Notes under the pieces: model-generated | Database searches by the model: none | Seen by the model: the letters and a program-made list of their open reading frames with translations, nothing else | What the model was told of the DNA's origin: nothing | NCBI RefSeq assembly: GCF_900101595.1 | Contig: NZ_FMYY01000003.1 | Span: 429,889 to 493,888 of the forward strand | Length of the DNA: 64,000 bases | Source of the DNA: Paenibacillus sp. cl123 | GTDB taxonomy: Bacteria > Bacillota > Bacilli > Paenibacillales > NBRC-103111 | Reading direction: 5' to 3' | Made by a program: the position numbers and the translations under genes | In this document: positions 51,491 through 60,304 of the stretch, piece by piece | How the letters are laid out: the number at the start of each line of letters is the position of its first letter | How positions within the stretch are numbered: the first letter of the stretch is position 1

Positions 51491-53114
51491 TTCCCGTCTC
51501 ATGTCCGCGGTCGATGCTTACCGCGGGCATAGTGATGGTAAACTTGGTTCCGGAGCCGATGAAGCTTTCTACCTCGATCGTCCCTTCATGATCCTGGACG
51601 ATTTTATGGCAGATCGACAGCCCGAGGCCGGTTCCGGAATCTTTGGTCGTATAGAACGGAATGAATATTTTGTCCAGCTCCGCCTCAGGAATACCTTTCC
51701 CCGTATCGCAAATTTCGATGACAGCCTTGCCGTTCTGCCCATTGAGATGAATGTCGATAAATCCTTGCTCTGTCATGGCCTCAAGCGCATTTTTGGATAG
51801 ATTGAGCAGAAGCTGCAGCATCTTGTCCTGATCCATCAGCATCCGGATATCCTGATTATCGTGAATAAACTGAATTTTATGTCCAAGTCTGGTTGCCTCC
51901 GGCTCCAGCAAGGAGATAACGCGATTGATGCAACTGTGGATGGATTGTATCCGGTATTGGGTCACATGCGGCTTGGAAAATTGCAGAAATTCAGCTGTCA
52001 GCATACTCATTCGGTTGATCTCATCCATAATGAATTCATACCACGGCTTAATGTTGTAATTGCCCGCCCGCGAAAGCTGCAGAAAGCCTTTGACGGTTGT
52101 AAGCGGATTGCGAATTTCATGAGCCATCCCCGATGCAAGCTCCCCGACCACTCTCAGCTTCTCGCTTCGCAGCATATGCTCTTCCCGCTTCATCCAACTG
52201 TCCCGCTTCATAATATATAGCCGATGCTCTGCCGTTGACATCAGATCGTCCTTGGTTTGTCCGTCTTCGGGAAAGCAGGCCGTGCCGAAATTAATTTCAA
52301 TCCCTGTCAGCTTGGGGAATTCCGCCGCCAGGAGCTGGGTGATGGTGCCAAGCGTTTGCTTGGTATTCTGCGATTCCATGACAATGGCGAACTCGTCTCC
52401 GCCGTAGCGGCTGATCAGAGAGCTTTCGGGAAACATAATACGCAGCAGCTGGGCCGCCTGCTTCAGAATGTCGTTTACCCCCTGGAAGCCATTGGTTGTA
52501 TTTAGAGATTTCAGATCCTTGCAGTCGGCGAGTACAAGCACGATCGGTTTGCGCTCGGCGACAATTTTCTCCATCCGAAGATGGAACTCCTGGAAGTTGT
52601 ACAGCCCGGTCAAGGGATCATGCGTGCTGAGATGCTTTTTTTCATGGGCGAGCAGCTGTTTCTGACGTTCCACATCCTCGAGCAGCTTGCCGAACATAAA
52701 GGCAATGATGAAGCAGCTTGCAGACGCGAACATTTGCTGGACGAGCATGGATATGTTCGGGGGATGATAAGTCAACGAGAGGATCAGGTAGGCAGCAGAC
52801 AACAGAGCGCTCCATATCGCCGCAGTCCGGAGCTTGGGCATCACGCGGTACAATTGGCCCATGTGAAGCAAATACAGAGGCAGACACCAATCGGAAGCGC
52901 TGACCGCGTGAAACGGCATCAGCAGAATGACAGGGGCGACATAATATCCAGGTATAGAGCGGGGGACGAGGAGGCTTATCATGTAAAGCAAGGCCGCCGC
53001 AGCGAGCAGCGGAGTGTTTAATGCAGAGTCGTTCACCAGGGACCACACGCCGACCAGAGCACAGTAAATCAAGAAGATAGAGTGACCTTTCATGACTCGG
53101 GCTACAACTCCCAT
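51459..53114 (-). CDS. GGDEF-histidine kinase fusion membrane protein
   Basis: The 551-residue protein has about five membrane helices (10-140), then a GGDEF domain (about 160-305) with intact GGDEF at 238-242, then HisKA with His 332 in MAHEIRNPLTTVKGF, and HATPase with NALEA, CDTGKGIPEAELDKIFIPFYTTKDSGTGLGLSI. The kinase half resembles KinB/KinD-type sporulation kinases. In the GGDEF half the DxD is DCK and the later GD is VN, so c-di-GMP synthesis is doubtful; it may bind rather than make a nucleotide. The start is uncertain: ATG 53114 lacks a site, ATG 53093 has GGGAG 14 bases away. No response regulator adjoins it. Confidence 0.88.
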   Translation of the reverse strand: MGVVARVMKGHSIFLIYCALVGVWSLVNDSALNTPLLAAAALLYMISLLVPRSIPGYYVAPVILLMPFHAVSASDWCLPLYLLHMGQLYRVMPKLRTAAIWSALLSAAYLILSLTYHPPNISMLVQQMFASASCFIIAFMFGKLLEDVERQKQLLAHEKKHLSTHDPLTGLYNFQEFHLRMEKIVAERKPIVLVLADCKDLKSLNTTNGFQGVNDILKQAAQLLRIMFPESSLISRYGGDEFAIVMESQNTKQTLGTITQLLAAEFPKLTGIEINFGTACFPEDGQTKDDLMSTAEHRLYIMKRDSWMKREEHMLRSEKLRVVGELASGMAHEIRNPLTTVKGFLQLSRAGNYNIKPWYEFIMDEINRMSMLTAEFLQFSKPHVTQYRIQSIHSCINRVISLLEPEATRLGHKIQFIHDNQDIRMLMDQDKMLQLLLNLSKNALEAMTEQGFIDIHLNGQNGKAVIEICDTGKGIPEAELDKIFIPFYTTKDSGTGLGLSICHKIVQDHEGTIEVESFIGSGTKFTITMPAVSIDRGHETGIKEERTTISV

Positions 53115-53250
53115 TGCAATAATTATTTGTACGTATGTAAAGAAATTCTGTGCCCGCCGGTAAAATCCTCCTAGACTCTCCCAATTTATCCGGATTTTCT
53201 TCTCGGCGGAAGCTTAGCTTCCATCTCTTGCTGGAGCGTCTGCATACAGC

Positions 53251-53274
53251 AAAAACCCGGCTGGATAGCCGGGT
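53251..53274 (-). terminator. Terminator of the DUF3892-like gene
   Basis: ACCCGGCT/AGCCGGGT forms the stem. On the minus strand it is followed by TTTTTGC. Confidence 0.8.
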
Positions 53275-53298
53275 CAGGCAAGCAGGATTCGGGTTGTA

Positions 53299-53535
53299 TC
53301 AGAATCCGGGTAAATTATCCAAATTGTTGGTAGGGTCGCCGTCTGCGTTGGAGCGCAGATGCTCGTCTCCATCACGGCCGCGGAATACGTTGACGCCTGA
53401 AATTTGTCCGTTTTTGGCCATATGCTGAGCTTCCACATAGTCGACGACCAGCCCTGAAGTCAGCTTCAGTTCCACGATATCGCCATCCCCGTTTTTGCGT
53501 ACGGCTACGACCTGCTCTTGTTGTTGTTCAGCCAT
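53299..53535 (-). CDS. DUF3892-like small protein
   Basis: The 78-residue protein matches the DUF3892 plan: VVAVRKNGDGDIVELKLTSG, AQHMAKNGQISGVNVFRGRDG, and the ending EHLRSNADGDPTNNLDNLPGF. Function unknown; frequent in Bacillales. AAGGAGGCG precedes the ATG. Confidence 0.82.
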   Translation of the reverse strand: MAEQQQEQVVAVRKNGDGDIVELKLTSGLVVDYVEAQHMAKNGQISGVNVFRGRDGDEHLRSNADGDPTNNLDNLPGF

Positions 53536-53584
53536 AGTTGAATCGCCTCCTTATGCAGCTTAGGATGCGCTTTCTACAGGCTTC

Positions 53585-54343
53585 TTATTCCACGGGAGAA
53601 GGAGGGGAGAAGCTATAGGTCTTGAACTGTTCGACGAACGACATCAGACCCGTGCGGCCGGCGAATTCGGGCATCCGGTCGGAGTAATGCATCAGCAGTA
53701 CTTTCCGCTGCAGCTCCTCCGGCAAAGTAAGCAGCTCCTCCAGCGTGGCATGAACGATTCCCGGCGGCTGCAGCTGGCAATCGTGGAGAAAGAAGGAGCA
53801 TCCCTTCGCGTGCAGTTCCACCAGCAACTCCCGGTTGAAGATACAATCCGCACTATAGAAAATGTAGCCGTTCAGCAGCAGCGAAAAGCTGGGTTTTCCC
53901 TGTATATGTATATTGGGAATCAGTGTGACAGTCAGATCCTGCCTAATATGCACAGGCTGTCCCGGCTCGAGAGGAACTACGTCAAAATAGTCGCTTAAGG
54001 CGGTGATGCCTTCGGCCCGATTCTCCAAGCCGCCCCGGAGGGAATGCTCCCAGAGATCGTTCACTAGAGGGAGCGGCACATACAGGCGGATACGCCTCTT
54101 GTGCGTGTATTTATTCTGAAAGGCAAATTCTTCAAGGCCGCCTATATGATCCGCATGAATATGCGTGATCAGAATGCCGTCCACGGCTTCGAGAGGAACG
54201 CCGATATCGAGCAGTGCGCGGGACGCGGTAAATCCGCAATCGATCAACAGCTTGTAGCCGTTCAGGTGGAGGAGAGCGTTATTATTATAGAAGGATTTAG
54301 CAAATGCGCTTCCTGTGCCGATCATTTGAAGTTGCAGGCTCAC
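53585..54343 (-). CDS. MBL-fold metallohydrolase (RNase Z-like)
   Basis: The 252-residue protein from GTG 54343 has the metallo-beta-lactamase motif THIHADHIGG (about 60-69), a preceding IDCGFTASRALL loop, the metal Asp in FYSADCIF, and a late His in LLMHYSDR. The order fits the RNase Z/YhfI-type subgroup. The substrate is not predictable; RNA or a small ester are options. GGGGGTAAGC precedes the start. Confidence 0.8.
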   Translation of the reverse strand: MSLQLQMIGTGSAFAKSFYNNNALLHLNGYKLLIDCGFTASRALLDIGVPLEAVDGILITHIHADHIGGLEEFAFQNKYTHKRRIRLYVPLPLVNDLWEHSLRGGLENRAEGITALSDYFDVVPLEPGQPVHIRQDLTVTLIPNIHIQGKPSFSLLLNGYIFYSADCIFNRELLVELHAKGCSFFLHDCQLQPPGIVHATLEELLTLPEELQRKVLLMHYSDRMPEFAGRTGLMSFVEQFKTYSFSPPSPVE

Positions 54344-54662
54344 AAGCTTACCCCCACTCAGTTTTCTTAACCTAATCTATCACGCCTATCGGTGTGGATT
54401 CAAGCGGGTTATGTCACATTTTGGTTAAATTTGATCTTCAATTAGTTCACTTTCCCGGGAAAGAAGCATGCGTTTTATTTGAGGATTCGACATTTATGGA
54501 ATCTCCATATTTTGTATAAGCTTTAAATGGAAACCCTTTCAATCACAACATATGGGTATGATTTTCGGGAATACAATTAAAAAAACGAAAATCTGCGCAA
54601 CTCTTGCACCGGTGCAGAGTATAACCTAACAAATGCAAAAAGATGATGGAGGTTGCTTGCTA
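54344..54662 (+). promoter_or_regulatory. Intergenic region with a 12-base palindrome and cre-like sequence
   Basis: TGCACCGGTGCA at 54605-54616 is a perfect palindrome just upstream of the secreted gene at 54663 and could be an operator. TGGAAACCCTTTCA at about 54528-54541 resembles a cre site except that the central CG is CC. No gene is seen in the 319 bases. Confidence 0.4.
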
Positions 54663-55277
54663 ATGAAAGTACCGCGATTGCTAACGATGATGCTCTCGCT
54701 TTCTTTATTTGGCGCCACTGGCGCGCTCGCCAGTTCCATGTGGGGCGATTTCGAAGGTTACGCCAAGGTCAGGCTGATTGTTAATGAAGAGGAAAAAGAA
54801 TTCGGCTCGAACGAAGTGCCCGGCTTTCTCGTAAAGGGGAGCGCGGTGCTTCCGGCACGGATCTTATCGGAGAAGCTGCAGTCGATTGTAAAATGGGATA
54901 ACGAAAGCAAAACCGTATCCGTGTACAAGCCCAATGTACATATGGTTGTCGCCAAAACGGTAGGAGACGATTATTCCATCCAGAAGCCGTTCGGCGGGGT
55001 GAAGAAGGGGGACCGGCTGGATTTTGCCGTCTTCGCGCAGGTGGATGGTTTGAAAACGCCCATCTATTCGTTCCGGATCGCTATCGTATCGCCTAGCGGC
55101 GAACAAGTGAAGGCGCGTGAAGAGATCGTAGACGGACCTAAGAGCAGCTTCTGGTATACGTGGCCGTTTAACGTGACGTTCAGCGAATCCGGGCCGTATA
55201 AGGTTGTTTTCTCCATCAAACCGTCCTCGGACAGCGAATATGTCGCCGTTTCCCAGAAATCCATTTTGTCGGATTGA
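54663..55277 (+). CDS. Secreted stalk-domain protein, 204 residues
   Basis: The ATG at 54663 follows GGAGG by ten bases; a TTG at 54657 is the alternative. A signal peptide (LLTMMLSLSLFGATGALA, cut near 24) precedes a stalk-domain-like part VKGSAVLPARILSEKLQSIVKWDNESKTVSVYKP (about 49-83). A beta-sandwich part with FAVFAQVDGLKTPIYSFRIAIVSPSGEQ and FSESGPYKVVFSI follows, probably Ig-like. Extracellular, function unknown. Confidence 0.75.
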   Translation: MKVPRLLTMMLSLSLFGATGALASSMWGDFEGYAKVRLIVNEEEKEFGSNEVPGFLVKGSAVLPARILSEKLQSIVKWDNESKTVSVYKPNVHMVVAKTVGDDYSIQKPFGGVKKGDRLDFAVFAQVDGLKTPIYSFRIAIVSPSGEQVKAREEIVDGPKSSFWYTWPFNVTFSESGPYKVVFSIKPSSDSEYVAVSQKSILSD

Positions 55278-55374
55278 TGGCTGCCGTGTTGCCCGCGGAT
55301 TCATTGACTTGCAATTGGGATGCGTGGTACGATACGGGGGAGTTATCAATAAATAGATGAAATGAGGTTGTACC

Positions 55375-55665
55375 ATGAGCGATCACATTCATGACGCTTC
55401 CTGCGATCATGATCACGAAGAAGAAATTTTTATCGTGACGGATCAAGACGGTGTGGAACATGAGATGGTGATGGTGTACACGTTTGAAGCCAGCGAACGC
55501 GCCTATGCCGTGCTTCTCGATCGTAACGATATGGAAGCTGACGGTGTTATATTCCGAATTGAAGAAGAGAATGGCGAAGCTTTTCTGGCCAGCATCGAGG
55601 ATGAGGAAGAATGGGATCGCGTTGTCGCTATCTATAACGAGATCATCGAAGAGCAGGAACAATAA
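55375..55665 (+). CDS. DUF1292 (YrzB-like) protein
   Basis: The 96-residue, very acidic protein has the DUF1292 pattern EEIFIVTDQDGVEHEMVMVYTFE, YAVLLDRND and the ending DEEEWDRVVAIYNEI, plus a His-rich start (SDHIHDASCDHDH). The His cluster may bind metal. Function unknown. AATGAGG precedes the ATG. Confidence 0.9.
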   Translation: MSDHIHDASCDHDHEEEIFIVTDQDGVEHEMVMVYTFEASERAYAVLLDRNDMEADGVIFRIEEENGEAFLASIEDEEEWDRVVAIYNEIIEEQEQ

Positions 55666-55674
55666 GCTCGCAGC

Positions 55675-55713
55675 GGAAAAACCCTTCTTGCCTAGGACAA
55701 GAAGGGTTTTTCC
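55675..55713. terminator. Strong bidirectional terminator
   Basis: GGAAAAACCCTTCTTG pairs perfectly over 16 bases with CAAGAAGGGTTTTTCC between convergent genes. Confidence 0.92.
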
Positions 55714-55742
55714 GGCTGTCCCGGACTTCGGCTGCCGAAGGC

Positions 55743-56162
55743 TTATTTACGGGGATTGAAGTACATGACGCGTCCGTTGAACAGATGAAGCTCAGCTTTC
55801 CACAGCTTGCCCAAATATTTGCTGAATTCATTGCCTTTGGACTTATCTCCGTGCGTGCTGTCGTCAGGCAGCACCATCTGAACATACTGCCGCGTGGTGT
55901 CATTGACGGTTTCCGTGCCAACGCCCATAACTATGTATTTGTACAGCGGGTTGATGCCTTTCAGGTAGAACCACTTGCCCTCCGCCTCGGGCTTGGTCTC
56001 GATCGTATAAGGAAATCCGGCATCGTCATACTCCCAACCGAGCTGGGTGCCGGTTTTCGCGAGCTGTTCACGGTAATGCTCGAGCTGCTGACGAAGCTCA
56101 TCCAAGCTTAAGGAAGAAACGGCGGAGCCCTCTACAAATTTAATATATGCGCTTTGCGCCAT
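55743..56162 (-). CDS. DUF1885-like protein
   Basis: The 139-residue soluble protein fits the Bacillales DUF1885 plan: AYIKFVEGSAVSSLSLDELRQQLEHYREQLAKTGTQLGWEYDDAGFPYTIE, YIVMGVGTE, and the ending ELHLFNGRVMYFNPRK. AGGTG precedes the ATG. Function unknown. The family call is from memory of the pattern. Confidence 0.72.
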   Translation of the reverse strand: MAQSAYIKFVEGSAVSSLSLDELRQQLEHYREQLAKTGTQLGWEYDDAGFPYTIETKPEAEGKWFYLKGINPLYKYIVMGVGTETVNDTTRQYVQMVLPDDSTHGDKSKGNEFSKYLGKLWKAELHLFNGRVMYFNPRK

Positions 56163-56296
56163 GACCCATACACCTGCCTACTTATGAACTAAAACGATTT
56201 CATGAACATCATAGCATTAAGAAATAGCAAATACAACACTTGGCAGCCGCTGCAGCTTGGGAGCGGGAACGAAGAAGAAAGCGGGTGGAGAGAAGC

Positions 56297-57133
56297 ATGG
56301 AGCTTATTTTTGCAGGTTATTTGCTCGTAACGGATATGGATGGTACGCTGCTGGACAAGGGCAAGGAAATCAGCAGAGAGAATCAGGAAGCGATCGAAAG
56401 GTTCGTGCGGCTGGGGGGGCGCTTCACGGTGGCGACCGGCCGTATTGTCGGGCCCGCCGGGCATTTTGTGCGTCAGCTGCCCGTTAATGCGCCTGCCATC
56501 CTGTATAACGGCGCGATGATCTATGACTATGGCAGGGCGGAACCGCTGCATCAGACGACGCTGCCGAAGGCTGGAGCGGAGGCGCTGCGGGATGTGCTGG
56601 AGGCTTTCCCGGGCATTGGCGCGGAGGTCTATGTCCAGGGCGAGCCGTATCCGTATACGATCCGGGACAATGCGATGACGGCCAGACATAGAAGCATCGA
56701 GCAATTCCCGCTCCAGGCGGCAAGGGAGGTTACGGACATTCCGGCCAACTGGCTTAAAATTTTATTTGCCTGGGAACCGGCGGAGCTTGATACGGCCAGC
56801 GAGAGCATGGTTGAGCTCACCCGGCATGCCGGGATCGAATGGGTGCGCTCCGATGACCGGTATTTCGAGATGCTGCCGCAAGGGGCGACCAAGGGAGATG
56901 CGCTGGAGCTGCTGCTCGGACTGGCGGGAGTGAAGCCAGGCAAGTGCATCGCCATGGGCGACCATCTGAACGATCTGGAGATGATCAGGCGCGCCGGCAT
57001 TGGGGTTGCGGTGGGCAATGCCCATCCGCTGCTGCTGGAGGCTGCGGATCATGTGTGCAAGCCCCATACGGAGCATGCAGTCGCCGACGTCATCGACTGG
57101 CTGGAGCAGCGAATTCGGGCGGAACAGCCTTAA
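56297..57133 (+). CDS. Cof-type HAD-superfamily phosphatase
   Basis: The protein has 278 residues from ATG 56297 (GTGGAGAG upstream); the 297-residue frame is out of family range. Motif I is TDMDGTLLD (about 11-19), motif II is the TGR of VATGRIV, a C2B cap lies in the middle, and motifs III-IV are K of GATKGDALELLLGLAG and GDHLNDLEMI, then GVAVGNAHP. Such enzymes dephosphorylate sugar phosphates or cofactors such as FMN or PLP. Confidence 0.9.
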   Translation: MELIFAGYLLVTDMDGTLLDKGKEISRENQEAIERFVRLGGRFTVATGRIVGPAGHFVRQLPVNAPAILYNGAMIYDYGRAEPLHQTTLPKAGAEALRDVLEAFPGIGAEVYVQGEPYPYTIRDNAMTARHRSIEQFPLQAAREVTDIPANWLKILFAWEPAELDTASESMVELTRHAGIEWVRSDDRYFEMLPQGATKGDALELLLGLAGVKPGKCIAMGDHLNDLEMIRRAGIGVAVGNAHPLLLEAADHVCKPHTEHAVADVIDWLEQRIRAEQP

Positions 57134-57167
57134 GCGGAGCGATTGGCGATGTGAACAGAACAGACGG

Positions 57168-57212
57168 AAAAAGCCGTTTGATCTCCCGTAGAAGGAGGCA
57201 AACGGCTTTTTT
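57168..57212. terminator. Bidirectional terminator after the HAD gene
   Basis: AAAAAGCCGTTTG pairs with CAAACGGCTTTTT across a loop containing AGAAGGAGG, with Ts following. Confidence 0.88.
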
Positions 57213-57325
57213 GCGGTGCGTCGTCTGGCGCTGCGCCCGCTATAACGGCGGGTAAAGCTCTGCAAGGCAGCCGGACCGGCGTTAGAAAGGCTCCGCCTGT
57301 GAGGCGAGGCCGCGGGACTCGTCCA

Positions 57326-58795
57326 TTAGAAAATGGCCGGCGTCTCGACAATCACCTTCACATATTCGATGCTGCGGTCTTCAGGACCCTTCACCGGCAA
57401 GCCTACTTCGATATGCTCGGTGATATAGTCGATCAGATCCTGCGAGATGACCTCGCCCGGAAGCAGGATCGGAATGCCCGGCGGGTACACATAAATAAAT
57501 TCGGCGATGATCCGATCGGCCGATTCCTTGAACGGGATCAGCTCGGTGTCGCCATAGAAGGCGTCGCGCGGCGATAAGGTCAGCTGCGGAATTTTAGGGA
57601 TTTTGATAATCAGCTCATTGGCCTGCCGGATCGTATAATTTTCTTCGGACAGCCGCCGGAGCGCGGTCAGCAGAATGTCGATATTATCACGGGTGTCCCC
57701 AGGCGTGACGAGGCAGAGAATATTGTACATGTCGCTGAGCTCGACTTCGATGTTGTAGTGCTCCCGCAGCCAGTTCTCCGCGTCGTAGCCGGTGATGCCC
57801 AGATGGCGGACATGAATGTTAACCTTCGTCGGATCGCAGTCGAAGGTAGCTTCGCCGCCCAGGATTTCGCGGCCGAAGCATTCCAGACCCGGGATGGCAT
57901 TGATCTCCCGCCGGGCGTAGTCGGCCAGCTCGATCGCCTGCTCGGCCATTGCCCGGCCGTTCAGCGCCAGATGCCGGCGAGCGCAGTCGAGCGAACCGAG
58001 CAGGATGTAGGACGTGGACGTCGTAGTCAGCATACTGATGACCGTCTTGGCCCGGCGCACATTAACCCGTCCTTCGCGGATATTCAGCACCGAGCTCTGC
58101 GTCATGGAGCCGCCGAGCTTATGGACGCTTGTCGCCGCCATGTCGGCGCCGGCCTGCATGGCCGAGATCGGCAGTCTGTCATGGAAATGAATCAGAACGC
58201 CATGCGCCTCATCGACAAGGACTGGAATATTATAGCTGTGCACAATATCGACGATTTCCTTCAAGTCGGCGCAGACGCCGTAGTAGGTCGGATTGATGAC
58301 CAGCACCGCTTTGGCGTCGGGATGGCGCTCCAGGGCGCGCTTTACGGAAGATGTCGTCACTCCGTGATCGATGCCCAGATTTTCGTCCCGCACCGGCTTG
58401 AGAAATACCGGCTTGGCGCCGGCGAAAATGATAGCCGCCATAATCGATTTGTGTACATTGCGGGGAACGATGATTTTGTCCCCCTCGGAGCATACGGTCA
58501 AAATCATGGTCATGATAGCGCCGCTTGTTCCTTGAACGGAGAAGAAGGTATGATCGGCGCCGAAGGCATCGGCGGCAAGCTGCTGCGACTGCTCGATGAC
58601 ACCGGTCGGTTGATGAAGATCATCGAGCGGCGCTATATTGATCAGGTCGATGGACAGCGCGTTATCGCCGATAAACTCCCGGAATTCGGGGTCCATGCCC
58701 ACACCCTTCTTATGTCCTGGAATGTGAAACTGCACCGGATTGCGCGCAGCATGCTCTTGCAATGCGGTGAACAGGGGAGTTTTCGTCTGATCCAC
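57326..58795 (-). CDS. Orn/Lys/Arg decarboxylase family protein
   Basis: The protein has 489 residues from a GTG preceded by AAGGTAGGG. It is a fold-type I PLP enzyme with the family start FHIPGHKKG (about 23-31), SVQGTSGA, the PLP Asp region DEAHGV (about 200-205), the Schiff-base Lys in SVHKLGGSMTQSS (about 229-241), and the C-terminal domain ending YPPGIPILLPGE. It makes a polyamine precursor by decarboxylating arginine, lysine or ornithine; the short form is like Bacillus SpeA/YaaO. The exact amino acid cannot be fixed. Confidence 0.92.
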   Translation of the reverse strand: MDQTKTPLFTALQEHAARNPVQFHIPGHKKGVGMDPEFREFIGDNALSIDLINIAPLDDLHQPTGVIEQSQQLAADAFGADHTFFSVQGTSGAIMTMILTVCSEGDKIIVPRNVHKSIMAAIIFAGAKPVFLKPVRDENLGIDHGVTTSSVKRALERHPDAKAVLVINPTYYGVCADLKEIVDIVHSYNIPVLVDEAHGVLIHFHDRLPISAMQAGADMAATSVHKLGGSMTQSSVLNIREGRVNVRRAKTVISMLTTTSTSYILLGSLDCARRHLALNGRAMAEQAIELADYARREINAIPGLECFGREILGGEATFDCDPTKVNIHVRHLGITGYDAENWLREHYNIEVELSDMYNILCLVTPGDTRDNIDILLTALRRLSEENYTIRQANELIIKIPKIPQLTLSPRDAFYGDTELIPFKESADRIIAEFIYVYPPGIPILLPGEVISQDLIDYITEHIEVGLPVKGPEDRSIEYVKVIVETPAIF

Positions 58796-59021
58796 GGTTA
58801 TCCCTACCTTTCATATGCATAATAGATGGGTACAGATTTGGTGCAACTACAAGCAAACATATCGAGTATAGCAAAATGCGACACGGATGCAAGCGATTTT
58901 TGGCCGGGGGCCTGTCGAACAGAGGAGTATGTCGATTTTGTTAACCTTGTCCCCGTTCATTTCCATCCGCAAAAAAGATGTGGTACATTTAAAATGCTTA
59001 TTTTAAAAATGCAAAGGCAGT

Positions 59022-60212
59022 GTGATTGCGATGGATAAACGAATTCTAGTTATTATGGTGCTGATCATGACCGTATTTATCGGCTTCGGCATCATTATTC
59101 CCGTTCTTCCCGAGGTTGTAACCGGTTCAGGCGCCGACAGCTTTCATCTTGGCATGCTGCTCTCGGTCTACTCGCTCGTTTCTTTTCTTATGTCTCCGTT
59201 CTGGGGCGCGTTGTCGGATCGTATCGGAAGACGGCCGATCATTATGATCGGGACGCTGGGCTTCAGCCTGAGCTTTTTTGTATTCGGGATGGCGGGCGAC
59301 AATTTGCTGCTTATGTATGTATCCCGTATTTTGGGCGGCTTGTTCTCCGGCGCGGTGACCGCCTGTGCGGTAGCTTATGTGGCGGATATTACATCGGAGG
59401 AAAACCGGACCAAGGGGATGGGCATGGTCGGGATGTCGATCGGACTCGGATTTATATTCGGTCCGGCTCTGGGGGGCCTGCTTAGCGGTTACGGCTACGA
59501 GGTGCCATTTTTTACGGCGGCGGCATTGGCGCTTGCAATGTTCGTATTCGCGCTCTTCATGCTGAAGGAATCCGTCACGGCGGAAAATCGCCAGAAGTCG
59601 CGTGAGGCCAAGCAGTCCAGATGGGCGGCTTTCGTCGGCTCGTTGAAATATTTGTATGTGCTGTCGTTCTTCGTCTCGTTCTCGCTGGCCGGCTTGGAGG
59701 CTACGCTGCTGTTGTTTGAAAGGGACGCGATCGGAGCGACGCCGACCCAGCTCGGCTTGATGTTTGCGGTAAGCGGGATTGTCGGAGCATTGATCCAGGG
59801 AGGGGTTGTCCGCAGGCTGATCAAGGCGGGCCAAGAGGCGAGAGTTATCGGACTTGGTCTGCTGCTGTCGGCGCTGGGCTTTGTACTTATCCTCTTCTCC
59901 AGCAGCTTGTTGACCGCTTCGATTTATCTAAGCGTCTTTGCAGCCGGCAATGCGCTGATCAGACCTTGCGTAACTTCGTTGATCACGCAGAAGACGAAGG
60001 TGGGGCAGGGAGTCGCTTCCGGGCTCAGCTCCTCAATGGACAGCCTGGGGCGAATCGCCGGTCCGCTGCTTGGCGCCGGCATCTACGATTACAGCCACAA
60101 TATGCCGTTCCTGATCGGCGCCGCGCTGTCGGTAGCTGCACTGTATCTGCTCTACCGCTTCATGGTGCTGGACCGCAGCGACGCGCTGCAATCCGGCAAG
60201 CTGGCTTCCTGA
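59022..60212 (+). CDS. MFS-family multidrug-type transporter
   Basis: The 396-residue protein has 12 predicted membrane helices and the MFS motif A GALSDRIGRRPII after helix 2 (about 63-75). The helix-5 motif region GLGFIFGPALGG is typical of drug/proton antiporters (motif C, GxxxGPxxGG). The start is GTG 59022 or ATG 59031; AAAGG at 59013-59017 lies four bases before the first. Possibly exports drugs or a metabolite. It is alone, with a strong terminator. Confidence 0.88.
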   Translation: MIAMDKRILVIMVLIMTVFIGFGIIIPVLPEVVTGSGADSFHLGMLLSVYSLVSFLMSPFWGALSDRIGRRPIIMIGTLGFSLSFFVFGMAGDNLLLMYVSRILGGLFSGAVTACAVAYVADITSEENRTKGMGMVGMSIGLGFIFGPALGGLLSGYGYEVPFFTAAALALAMFVFALFMLKESVTAENRQKSREAKQSRWAAFVGSLKYLYVLSFFVSFSLAGLEATLLLFERDAIGATPTQLGLMFAVSGIVGALIQGGVVRRLIKAGQEARVIGLGLLLSALGFVLILFSSSLLTASIYLSVFAAGNALIRPCVTSLITQKTKVGQGVASGLSSSMDSLGRIAGPLLGAGIYDYSHNMPFLIGAALSVAALYLLYRFMVLDRSDALQSGKLAS

Positions 60213-60239
60213 GCCTAAGTCGATAGACCGCCTGACGTT

Positions 60240-60290
60240 AAAAAAGCTGCCGTACCCGAGACTATTGTCAACGGGCGCGGCAGCTTTTTT
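60240..60290. terminator. Strong bidirectional terminator
   Basis: AAAAAAGCTGCCG pairs with CGGCAGCTTTTTT, with an inner CCCG/CGGG stem, between convergent genes. Confidence 0.92.
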
Positions 60291-60304
60291 GCCGGTAGAT
60301 TCGG

